The notes beneath the pieces are model-generated. The model was not told the DNA's origin. It was given only the letters and a program-made list of their open reading frames with translations, and did no database searches. Position numbers and translations under genes: made by a program. From contig JAFGVF010000128.1 in assembly GCA_016938155.1 (NCBI GenBank), positions 1 to 6,403 of the forward strand: a DNA stretch of 6,403 nt. Reading direction: 5' to 3'. This document shows, one piece after another, positions 1 to 5,539 of this stretch. Numbering within the stretch: position 1 is the stretch's first letter; every line of letters begins with the position of its first letter. The stretch comes from Candidatus Cloacimonadota bacterium (GTDB lineage: Bacteria > Cloacimonadota > Cloacimonadia > Cloacimonadales > JAFGVF01).

Positions 1-644
1 AATCCATCGTCCAGTTTTCTCATTTCTGCTAACCGATTTCGAACAGTCCTATCGACCCTACCAGTAGATTTAACAAGTTCATCTATAGTCTTGGGTCCCT
101 CTTTAAGGGCTTCCCAAATGAGTTTGGATGATTTCCCTAATGCTTTACTTGAAAACAAATCATGTTCTTCGGAAATAGTGTCCCACTTCCTCACAATAAT
201 GGAGTGTGGAAGTGAGACATTATTACACAAACTGTATTGTGCAGCACAATTACCAATAGCAGGTTTCTCCAAGTTAAGATACCCCTTTTTTATTAAGCGG
301 TTGGATGCTCTTGAAGCAGTACGGGACTCTATATTTGCATATTCTGCTAGTGTTCTGCAATCTGCATGATAAATAACTTGTCCAGATTCTTTTGCTATGT
401 GAACATGAGCCAGGTAAATATCCCTATCAGAACCTCCTCCTTTGCCCGACCAATTCTTTGATAATGCCCAATTCTCTGCGTCAATAGCACGTTGCCTTCC
501 AACTGAAATATTATTTGCTGACCATTCACTTGCGTTATCATAGGTTAGTTTTAGATAGTGATAAGCCTGTTTAGAATTTATTGAGTATGTCTCAGAGTAT
601 TTGCCTCCGCATGGAAACTTATCAAATAGATATTTAATACCATT
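1..644 (-). pseudogene. Downstream part of the Prim-Pol gene, same frame after the TGA, running off the window
   Basis: Immediately after the TGA at 645-647 the same minus-strand frame stays open for 214 codons to the window edge. It begins NGIKYLFDKFPCGGKY, which completes the PriCT-like primase C-terminal region, and then continues through LKLTYDNASEW. Counting the TGA as residue 234, residues about 331-359 (RTLAEYANIESRTASRASNR and on) look like a winged helix-turn-helix. A second HTH-like segment lies at about 408-448 (TIDELVKSTGRVDRTVRNRL). No ATG with a ribosome site lies near the beginning, so it is unlikely to be a separate gene. It is best read as the C-terminal, DNA-binding half of the same replication protein. 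It could be separated by a nonsense mutation (for example CGA to TGA) or joined by stop-codon readthrough. The true C-terminus lies outside the window. Confidence 0.75.
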
Positions 645-1346
645 TCAATTCCAACCCGTATTTATTAGAGATACCATAAGCGCGTATTCATATTCAGACC
701 TTGTTTTATATTTATCAATACCAATACCATTCACCATAGATTTTTGGTTACGGGTAAGATTCAAATTTTTTGAGTTATTTTGAGAATCATCATTACGGGT
801 TTTAGAAGTGGATATCTGAAGAATGTCAGAGATAGTGGAGAATCCTATCTCAGGAAGGTAAGATATGTCACCTTGAAGCCATTTGTAATCACTAGCATTA
901 TAAACTTTGGAAGGTGGAGCTACAACATATGCGCCATTTCCAAAGCGGAATTCACCGCATCCGAATTGAGAGGATAGAGAATAGTAACTGCCAGGAATAA
1001 ATTCAGTCAGTGAACAATATATCTGTCGTCCAATAACTGATGCTGTCTGCGTGATGGGAAACATTCGTTCATCAAAACCTAATCCAATCAAGTAATTTAT
1101 AATGTTATCAAATGTACCAACTTGATTCTTCTCATCGCAATCAATGACTGCAAAATGCTTTTTCCCACCACATCTAATTCCAATATTTGAATCTGAAGGG
1201 GCATGAAGCCAGGCTTCATCAGAGGATACATACTGCCAATTCTTGACATGGCAAATCTTACTGCCGACAGATATTGGCAATGTATCAATCCCATTGTCTG
1301 CAAAATATTTCCTTGCAGATAATACCCCTTCAGAAAACTCTACCAT
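645..1346 (-). CDS. Bifunctional DNA primase/polymerase (Prim-Pol), N-terminal part up to an in-frame TGA
   Basis: This is the catalytic half of a replicative primase-polymerase, an enzyme that makes primers and extends them on plasmid or phage DNA. Residues about 8-175 look like the N-terminal Prim-Pol domain. Visible landmarks are VIDCDE with acidic residues D69 and D71, GRQIY at 106-110, and the typical GAYVVAPPS block at 138-146. Residues about 200-233 begin a PriCT-like helical region (ALMVSLINTGWN) that the TGA at 645-647 cuts off. The start is ATG 1346, with a GAGGAT ribosome site just after the stop of the 120-aa gene, so the two are probably co-transcribed. One oddity: position 108 is Gln, where many members of the family have His in a GRHxY-type motif. 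The third acidic position seems to be E132 in GEFR. The domain call is strong. Whether the 233-aa product is active alone is unknown, because the same frame continues with homologous-looking sequence after the stop. Confidence 0.85.
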   Translation of the reverse strand: MVEFSEGVLSARKYFADNGIDTLPISVGSKICHVKNWQYVSSDEAWLHAPSDSNIGIRCGGKKHFAVIDCDEKNQVGTFDNIINYLIGLGFDERMFPITQTASVIGRQIYCSLTEFIPGSYYSLSSQFGCGEFRFGNGAYVVAPPSKVYNASDYKWLQGDISYLPEIGFSTISDILQISTSKTRNDDSQNNSKNLNLTRNQKSMVNGIGIDKYKTRSEYEYALMVSLINTGWN

Positions 1347-1353
1347 TTATCCT

Positions 1354-1716
1354 CTACAATTGCAGTTCTAATTGCGCAGGAAAGGGCTGCCCGGGGGATG
1401 TAATTTGCCAATGCTTTATTGGCAATACTATCTGTTTGCCAAAGTTCTTGAACTCAATCTCTTTACCATAAGCATAAAAATCACTTAACAAACTTCGGTA
1501 GTACAGGGAGAATTCTTCCTCAAAGATGACCATATATTCGAGTCCACTTTGAATAGCTTTATCCAGGATGGCTTTATCAACAGCCCAGCCTTTAGGACTA
1601 CGCATCATCTGAGTACTCGCTTTCGCCTTCTTGAAAAGGTTGTTTCCTAGTGTTTTGTAAATATTCTTGTGGTTTGATTTTGTGGATGTCTGATTGGATG
1701 TGCTATACTTAATCAT
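1354..1716 (-). CDS. Unknown 120-aa protein just upstream of the Prim-Pol gene
   Basis: I do not recognise the family. The N-terminal 45 residues are basic and polar (many Lys, Asn, Ser and Thr) and probably flexible. The rest looks like one compact alpha/beta domain: GWAVDKAILDKAIQSGLEY at about 46-64, an acidic EEEF, a Tyr-rich FYAYGKEIEF, then FKNFGKQIVLPIKHWQI at about 89-105, which looks like a conserved core. There is no signal peptide or membrane segment. ATG 1716 has an AAGGAG site at 1724-1729. The stop (TAG) lies 7 bases before the Prim-Pol start, so the two genes form an operon and this product may assist or regulate replication. That role is inferred from position only. Confidence 0.7.
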   Translation of the reverse strand: MIKYSTSNQTSTKSNHKNIYKTLGNNLFKKAKASTQMMRSPKGWAVDKAILDKAIQSGLEYMVIFEEEFSLYYRSLLSDFYAYGKEIEFKNFGKQIVLPIKHWQITSPGQPFPAQLELQL

Positions 1717-1771
1717 GCAAATACTCCTTGTTATGTAATTGGTTATGTACCTCGTGGTGTTTGCTCAACAT
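1709..1771 (-). CDS. Possible 20-codon leader ORF overlapping the start of the 120-aa gene
   Basis: The ORF reads MLSKHHEVHNQLHNKEYLHD and ends in TAA, overlapping the ATG of the next gene in the arrangement ATGATTAA. Five of the 20 residues are His. Its ATG lies two bases after a perfect 8-bp hairpin whose 3' arm ends GACGGGGA. That arm is the only purine-rich stretch that could serve as its ribosome site. It could be a translational-coupling leader, but an ORF this short is expected often by chance. Confidence 0.2.
   Translation of the reverse strand: MLSKHHEVHNQLHNKEYLHD
1730..1749 (-). repeat. Two TACATAAC direct repeats 12 bp apart
   Basis: TACATAAC occurs at 1742-1749 and again at 1730-1737 on the minus strand, just upstream of the AAGGAG ribosome site of the 120-aa gene. 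The 12-bp spacing puts the copies on roughly the same face of the helix. This could be a small operator or chance; nothing else in the sequence decides. Confidence 0.3.
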
Positions 1772-1773
1772 TG

Positions 1774-1795
1774 TCCCCGTCGGCCAGGACGGGGA
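1774..1795 (-). promoter_or_regulatory. GC-rich hairpin in the RHH-120aa gap
   Basis: The perfect inverted repeat TCCCCGTC / GACGGGGA (8 bp) has a 6-base loop and stands out in an AT-leaning neighbourhood. Neither strand has a proper T-run after it, so it is not a standard intrinsic terminator. On the minus-strand transcript it would fold in the leader of the 120-aa/Prim-Pol genes. It could slow ribosomes, protect or process the mRNA, or bind a protein. Its function is unknown. Confidence 0.5.
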
Positions 1796-1800
1796 TTTCT

Positions 1801-1813
1801 GTTCTAGAACGAA
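1801..1813. repeat. GTTCT(A/G)GAACGAA motif, copy 1
   Basis: The sequence GTTCTAGAACGAA lies 7 bases after the RHH stop codon. GTTCTAGAAC is a perfect 10-bp palindrome. The same 13-mer with G for A recurs at 4042-4054 and 6114-6126. It may be a protein-binding site or chance. Confidence 0.35.
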
Positions 1814-1820
1814 TTTATTG

Positions 1821-1994
1821 TTAATGGGTTTGTTTGTTATCATTTGTTGTTTCCTTATGTCTTTGAATTTCTTGTCTAATTAACTTTCTTATCAAGACGG
1901 ATAAAGTCTCGCCTTCTGCCCGTGCTATGTACTGCAGGGCAATTTTGTCGTCATGTAGCAATCTCATATTCAATCGGTCTTTTTCTTCAGTCAT
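1821..1994 (-). CDS. Small ribbon-helix-helix (CopG/Arc-type) DNA-binding protein, 57 aa
   Basis: The chain fits the RHH fold: a short polar N-terminus, one beta strand RLNMRL (about 7-12), helix A around DDKIALQYIARAEG (15-28), helix B TLSVLIRKLIRQEIQRH (30-46), and a polar tail. RHH proteins dimerise, pair their N-terminal strands and insert them into the DNA major groove. In plasmids they commonly repress their own operon and control copy number, partition or transfer. The start is ATG 1994, with a strong GGAGGTGA site at 1997-2004. The in-frame ATG at 2027 lies inside the upstream hairpin and has no ribosome site, so I reject it. Upstream lies a terminator and a cluster of TTACC repeats, a natural operator candidate. 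The genes downstream are the 120-aa protein and the Prim-Pol, so this is a likely regulator of replication; that role is inferred from context. Confidence 0.8.
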   Translation of the reverse strand: MTEEKDRLNMRLLHDDKIALQYIARAEGETLSVLIRKLIRQEIQRHKETTNDNKQTH

Positions 1995-2011
1995 TGTCAC
2001 CTCCAGAAAAC

Positions 2012-2045
2012 AAAAAAACTGTATCATTTGTAGCTATGATACAGT
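2012..2045 (-). terminator. Intrinsic terminator after the 427-aa gene and before the RHH gene
   Basis: The minus-strand transcript has ACTGTATCAT and ATGATACAGT arms (2036-2045 and 2018-2027) with an 8-base loop, directly followed by seven T (2018-2012). The stem can extend to 12 bp with A-T pairs. It would end the 427-aa transcript. Because it sits only about 18 bases from the RHH start codon, it would also lie in the leader of any transcript starting at 2050-2105, so it may act as an attenuator. The perfect dyad could also be an RHH operator. Confidence 0.8.
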
Positions 2046-2055
2046 TTCTGTAAAG

Positions 2056-2090
2056 CGGTAAGCGTTAATTTACCGTTTTACCGGTTACCT
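2056..2090. repeat. TTACC repeat cluster: candidate operator or iteron-like site
   Basis: On the plus strand TTACC occurs at 2070-2074, 2078-2082 and 2085-2089, a spacing of 8 and then 7 bp. The inverse CGGTAA lies at 2056-2061 and makes a dyad with TTACCG at 2070-2075. Short tandem repeats at this spacing are what RHH dimers typically bind cooperatively, and the RHH gene begins about 60 bp downstream. A replication-initiator site is the alternative, since the replicase is in the same unit. The promoter for the RHH unit should lie here, but I see no clean -35/-10 pair. Confidence 0.55.
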
Positions 2091-2105
2091 TTAACAAAAT
2101 TCTTA

Positions 2106-3389
2106 TTATCGAGTTCGCCAGCCCCTCGTCGGCCAATTCCAGCCCATTTTTCTATATGCATTTCGTACCGTTTCTCCAGTTGCCTGTTTATCTAACATGA
2201 CTATTTCTCCCTTTGCAAATTTTTCGGCCATAAAATTGTTATATTCCATTGCCACTTTATCTTGGGTCCATTCTGGATTAGTTTCCTTGAATCCTTTAAA
2301 CATCTCAGCACGGGCAATTATTAAATCTGATTGTTCTCTATTTCTTTTTCTACCTTCTTTTGTTGAGGGTAACTTTTGTTCAATTTTATTAAGGACATTC
2401 GCTAATCTATCGAATTTTTCATCATAAATAGGAATGATTATTTGTTCAGTATGTTCTCGGTTACTTATTTTCTCATGTGATGATGAGGTTGTATCTAGCA
2501 AATTTAATTTTATTCTTTCTACGAATAAATCGAGTTGTTCAGCATAAGGATAAGGCAGTCTTGTTGTAGTTGAGGAATCTCCTAAGGCAAATGCTGGAAT
2601 GGGAAGACCCATATTCTTAATCAATGACATCGTAGATTTGCCTGAGTTATTTACAGAAATGACAACCTCTGCCGCAATATTTAATAGACCTCTCGCTTTC
2701 ACTAAACTTGCATAAGAACTTTCTTCATCTTCAACTTCGTCATCAGAAAATACCAAAAACTCCCAAAATTTTCTCTCATAATCAGGTGATAAAACCTCGA
2801 ACTTAAAATTTGATGTGATATTTATTGAGTCGAATATTGTATAAGTGTAATTTTCTACGCGAGGGAATTCTTTAAAACAAAATTCTATTATTTCACCAGG
2901 TGTGTTATCTATCTCACAAAGGAACACTTCTTCAGGTTCAATAGCTGTGGGTATATCCAAATAATCTGCACATTGTCGCTTGACTTCCGGCCATAATTCT
3001 ATAAATCGATGGACAAATGCATCATAAAAATCCTCATTGTCTATATCATACTTTGGGAAGGAAATTTCTGAAAGTTCTTTATCCAATCTAACGAACGATA
3101 CATCCTTAATGGTTTCAACTTTGGGTGATTCCTTGCCCGGTTTCAGCAATTTGTCAATGGTAACCACTGTAGTACTATCACCTGGATGATTGGGGTCAAG
3201 ACTAGTATTTATTCTTGCTGCTTTCCAGGTTTCATCCAAATTTCCATGCAAAAACAGTAAAGGAGATGAGGCAAATGAATGATTCAGGCGATTAATAACT
3301 TGTCCGAGTTCTCTTTGAACGATTATGCGAAGTCTATCTCCTGTTGGAATGGACGGTCTCAATACTCTAATGACATTACTTTCACCCAT
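2106..3389 (-). CDS. Unknown 427-aa protein, probably nucleic-acid binding, in its own transcription unit
   Basis: I do not recognise the family. Residues 1-300 look like a mixed alpha/beta soluble region, with RPSIPTGDRLRIIVQ near the start, an acidic stretch SDDEVEDEESS at 215-225, and a hydrophobic strand followed by VNNSGKST at 246-253. That last piece resembles a Walker A loop but lacks the leading Gly/Ala. Residues 310-345 may form an amphipathic helix (FDRLANVLNKIEQKL). The C-terminal 85 residues are Lys/Arg-rich and helical, ending TVRNAYRKMGWNWPTRGWRTR; this could be an HTH or DNA-binding tail. There is no signal peptide or transmembrane segment. ATG 3389 has a perfect AGGAGG at 3397-3402. 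Terminators flank the gene (3539-3593 upstream, 2012-2045 downstream), so it is transcribed alone. A regulatory, partition-like or replication-related role is possible but unproven. Confidence 0.75.
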   Translation of the reverse strand: MGESNVIRVLRPSIPTGDRLRIIVQRELGQVINRLNHSFASSPLLFLHGNLDETWKAARINTSLDPNHPGDSTTVVTIDKLLKPGKESPKVETIKDVSFVRLDKELSEISFPKYDIDNEDFYDAFVHRFIELWPEVKRQCADYLDIPTAIEPEEVFLCEIDNTPGEIIEFCFKEFPRVENYTYTIFDSINITSNFKFEVLSPDYERKFWEFLVFSDDEVEDEESSYASLVKARGLLNIAAEVVISVNNSGKSTMSLIKNMGLPIPAFALGDSSTTTRLPYPYAEQLDLFVERIKLNLLDTTSSSHEKISNREHTEQIIIPIYDEKFDRLANVLNKIEQKLPSTKEGRKRNREQSDLIIARAEMFKGFKETNPEWTQDKVAMEYNNFMAEKFAKGEIVMLDKQATGETVRNAYRKMGWNWPTRGWRTR

Positions 3390-3538
3390 AATTTTTCCTC
3401 CTATATTGTTACAATTTTGTTTTCATTGTATGCATAATAGAAGTATTCTAATGCAATATTTATCGTACTTACAGAATCAACACAGTTTGGATGTATAAAA
3501 AGACTACCTCTTTGTTCCCATTAATTAATAAGTTAAAC
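3390..3538 (-). promoter_or_regulatory. AT-rich leader that should contain the promoter of the 427-aa gene
   Basis: A terminator ends just upstream (3539), so a promoter must lie in this 149-bp gap if the gene is expressed independently. The gap is very AT-rich. It contains a perfect palindrome TATGCATA (3429-3436) next to a -10-like TACAAT, a TAGAAT further upstream, and a TTAATTAA palindrome (3521-3528). No -35/-10 pair with a 17-bp spacer is convincing. I see no ORF in this stretch. The ribosome site of the 427-aa gene is at 3397-3402. Confidence 0.4.
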
Positions 3539-3593
3539 AAAAAAAGCCAGATGGCAAACCACCGCTAGGGAATCCTGCAGTGGTTACCATCTG
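3539..3593 (-). terminator. Large intrinsic terminator closing the ArdC-ERF operon
   Basis: On the minus strand, CAGATGG (3593-3587) pairs with CCATCTG (3554-3548). Inside this, AACCAC pairs with GTGGTT, giving a long hairpin with a small internal mismatch and a loop of about 11 bases. A T-run (3545-3539) follows at once. It starts about 57 bases after the ERF stop codon. On the plus strand no T-run follows, so it acts for minus-strand transcripts. Confidence 0.85.
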
Positions 3594-3649
3594 ACCTCAG
3601 GTAAAAAATAATTTGACCCTGTCAATATCCTCTACGAGCTTTGCCTCGA

Positions 3650-4468
3650 TTACCCCACATTCTGGTAAGGTGCAGCTGCTCTCTTCAACTCATGATAGAT
3701 AGTTATCGGAATGTTGTACTGCTTATCATCAGGGTCCAGAGTGGGTTTCATCCAGTTGAGTGTCGCCATGACCATCTCATCAGAGACTTTGCTCCAGGTA
3801 GAGGTGTCATAGATATCCCTGCACACCTTCTGTCGGACTGTGTTATCCGGGAATACATCATGAAGAAGCGAGGACAGTAGCATGCGTTGTTTCTGACTGG
3901 CTGGCTTAGCTGTTTCGGCTGCCTGTTTCAGCATCGTACCAATCATTACCCCTTTCGGAATGTCCTTATTGCTATCTGGCGAGGTTACTTCTGCAAGGTC
4001 CTCTGCTTTAATCTCTTTGGGTAAATGATGTCCGTTGTTTCGTTCTGGAACGAAGTGCGTTTTGCTGAGGGAGTTAGCGTCATCGTCCTCCTCCCCCACC
4101 ACATTCATCAGAGAGAGATTGGTGCGCCTAATCACATAGGTCATCAAGGCTCCGAAGGCATGTGCGATGTTCTTGTTATCACCCAGGGGCAGGAGGGTCT
4201 CGCTCTCAATCCATTCTCCCGATAGCGAATGTATCAAAAGAAACGAGAAGGCCGCTGTACCATTCAGGTTTGGTTGAGTAGCTGGCAGGCATAAGAAAAC
4301 CAGGTCATTCTTATGAAGTGCCTTGTTGACTTTCTCAGTTACCTGCCCTGCATCCGGATACCTGGACTTGAAGTAAGGATTAGATGCATTGAGCAGGATA
4401 GGTTCAAGGTCTTTCTGAGCATCAAGTAAAGCAGCAGCAATATTCTTAATACTGTTTGATTTGTTCAT
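3650..4468 (-). CDS. ERF-family single-strand annealing protein (recombinase), 272 aa
   Basis: ERF proteins bind single-stranded DNA and anneal complementary strands, supporting phage or plasmid recombination, circularisation and repair in the cytoplasm. Residues about 5-130 show the family pattern: an N-terminal helix, NPYFKSRYPDAGQV at 30-43, a beta-rich middle (FSFLLIHSLSGEWIES), then HAFGALMTYVIRRTNLSLMNVVGEEDDDAN at 103-132, where the conserved G..xTY..R..L and the acidic EEDDD end are clear. After a polar linker (135-185), a helical C-terminal domain begins with ASQKQRMLLSSLL at 190-202, a type often seen at the end of phage annealing proteins. ATG 4468 overlaps the ArdC stop (ATGA) and has GGAGGTG at 4474-4480, so translation is coupled. 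A terminator follows. The family call is confident; the exact subfamily is not. Confidence 0.85.
   Translation of the reverse strand: MNKSNSIKNIAAALLDAQKDLEPILLNASNPYFKSRYPDAGQVTEKVNKALHKNDLVFLCLPATQPNLNGTAAFSFLLIHSLSGEWIESETLLPLGDNKNIAHAFGALMTYVIRRTNLSLMNVVGEEDDDANSLSKTHFVPERNNGHHLPKEIKAEDLAEVTSPDSNKDIPKGVMIGTMLKQAAETAKPASQKQRMLLSSLLHDVFPDNTVRQKVCRDIYDTSTWSKVSDEMVMATLNWMKPTLDPDDKQYNIPITIYHELKRAAAPYQNVG
4042..4054. repeat. GTTCT(A/G)GAACGAA motif, copy 2 (inside the ERF gene)
   Basis: GTTCTGGAACGAA occurs in the linker region of the ERF coding sequence. With its flank it forms TTCGTTC and GAACGAA arms (7 bp) around a 2-base centre at 4039-4054. It is identical to the copy at 6114-6126. Confidence 0.3.
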
Positions 4469-5262
4469 GAGTACACCTCCATTTCTTTTATGCTTTCATT
4501 TGATTTGATATCCAGCAAGGCAACCAGGGTCTTGCTTATTTCAGACAGGAAATTTATAACTTTCTGGACGCTGTCGTTAGCGTAGTATTTGACATATTGG
4601 CTGGTATCAGCTGTGATGTCCTCATCATCGAGAAGTTTTGACAGGGTACAGGCAACAGTCTCAGCAATTATTTCCTCACCAGCATAGTCTGTTTTCCTGT
4701 ACCAACCCTTCTTCAAACGGACCGCATGTGCCAGTTCGTGATAAAAAATTGCCGGGTGTGTGTTACCCAACCTGATGATGGTTGCATCCGATTTGCAGGA
4801 GCCATAGGCACCAGTCATTCCTTCATAAATGACCTGAATGTTTAGCACCTCAGCAACCTCGTAGAGATTAGGTTTCTTCTCGGGTAGTTTAAGTTCGGGT
4901 AATGGTTCTCCTTCAGTAGCGTGCAGAGGAAACACAGGGACAGTCTTAAAGCCCAGCAGGTGTTTCAGTTCTTCATTTCTCTCACCTTTCTCCGTTTTTA
5001 CAAGAGGAACTAGTATATAGGTTGCTTTCGCACCTTTCTTGACATAGCGGTTGACACTCTGCCATTGCCGAAACCCTCTGCAGTCCAGGCTGTTTGTCGT
5101 CATGAAGACCAGCAACTGATTCAGGGGCGACCAATGCGACATCGGGGTATCATAGCCAGATACTGTGAACCTGGCAAAGTCCACAATGTTTCCGATGTCG
5201 TTGTTCAATAATTTATTACTGACCAGGTCCAACATGTCCCTGGCTTTATCAGTTAGTTTCAT
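4465..5262 (-). CDS. ardC: ArdC-type antirestriction protein with zincin-like metallopeptidase domain, 265 aa
   Basis: ArdC proteins protect incoming DNA from host restriction; known members bind single-stranded DNA through the N-terminal domain and carry a zinc peptidase-like C-terminal domain. Here residues about 5-120 match the N-terminal domain: WSPLNQLLVF (44-53), GFRQWQSVNRYVKKGAKA (63-80) and ILVP (83-86). The C-terminal domain has HELAH at 175-179 (two His ligands and the catalytic Glu) and GEEIIAETVA at 195-204, which probably supplies the third ligand. All key zincin residues are present. The start is ATG 5262, with AGGAGG at 5269-5274 overlapping the stop of the 88-aa gene. The stop overlaps the ERF start by 4 bp. 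The pairing with an annealing protein suggests both handle single-stranded DNA as the element enters a new cell. The symbol reflects the family type, not proven orthology. Confidence 0.85.
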   Translation of the reverse strand: MKLTDKARDMLDLVSNKLLNNDIGNIVDFARFTVSGYDTPMSHWSPLNQLLVFMTTNSLDCRGFRQWQSVNRYVKKGAKATYILVPLVKTEKGERNEELKHLLGFKTVPVFPLHATEGEPLPELKLPEKKPNLYEVAEVLNIQVIYEGMTGAYGSCKSDATIIRLGNTHPAIFYHELAHAVRLKKGWYRKTDYAGEEIIAETVACTLSKLLDDEDITADTSQYVKYYANDSVQKVINFLSEISKTLVALLDIKSNESIKEMEVYS

Positions 5263-5272
5263 AAGTAACCTC

Positions 5273-5539
5273 CTATCTAATATCGTCTAAGAACTCTTTT
5301 GCTAATGTATAAAGAAGCTCATCGTCCTTATTCTGCAGGCAAGCGTTTATTGCATACTGGCACCAAAGCTCATGTGCCTGGCATCCTTTTCCCCCGTACT
5401 CATCCCTGTAGTATTCATACAGGCTCAACAGTTTATCTTTGACCTTGGTGTAGAAGTACTCATAGGGGTCATAGACATCCTCGAATTCCCAGGGAGGTGT
5501 TGATGTGAAGATTGTGCCTATCTCTGGATAATCAACCAT
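5273..5539 (-). CDS. Unknown acidic 88-aa protein upstream of ArdC
   Basis: I do not recognise it. The start is ATG 5539 (MVDYPEIGTIF), not the upstream ATG at 5581. The 5539 start has a perfect AGGAGG (5546-5551) six bases before it and overlaps the end of the 145-aa gene, a coupled arrangement. The protein is acidic and aromatic: PPWEFEDVYDPYEYFYTKV, then a helical stretch KDKLLSLYEYYRDEY, a Cys-containing GKGCQAHELWCQYAINACLQ, and a helix to the end. The acidic, Tyr-rich surface could mimic DNA, as some antirestriction proteins do, and it lies next to ArdC; this is only a guess. There is no membrane segment. The stop TAG lies inside the ribosome site of ArdC. Confidence 0.7.
   Translation of the reverse strand: MVDYPEIGTIFTSTPPWEFEDVYDPYEYFYTKVKDKLLSLYEYYRDEYGGKGCQAHELWCQYAINACLQNKDDELLYTLAKEFLDDIR

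Noticed and set aside
645..647. TGA read as an amino acid by a variant genetic code in the host
   Set aside because: The ArdC and 145-aa genes end in TGA exactly where the next gene starts (ATGA and ATGGTTGA overlaps), so TGA works as a stop in this DNA.
600..647. TGA as selenocysteine
   Set aside because: No stable hairpin follows the TGA at the distance expected of a bacterial SECIS element, and the position has no redox motif.
1774..1795. CRISPR repeat
   Set aside because: The palindrome looks like the core of some CRISPR repeats, but there is only one copy, with no spacers.
2628..2655. Walker A P-loop in the 427-aa protein (VNNSGKST)
   Set aside because: The residue four before GKS should be Gly or Ala in the GxxxxGK(S/T) pattern; here it is Ser, and no clear Walker B follows. 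Not enough to call an ATPase.
91..4225. Plus-strand ORFs (for example 91-369, 2197-2427, 3641-3880, 4025-4225)
   Set aside because: All lie antisense within well-supported minus-strand genes, lack good ribosome sites and have no recognisable domains.
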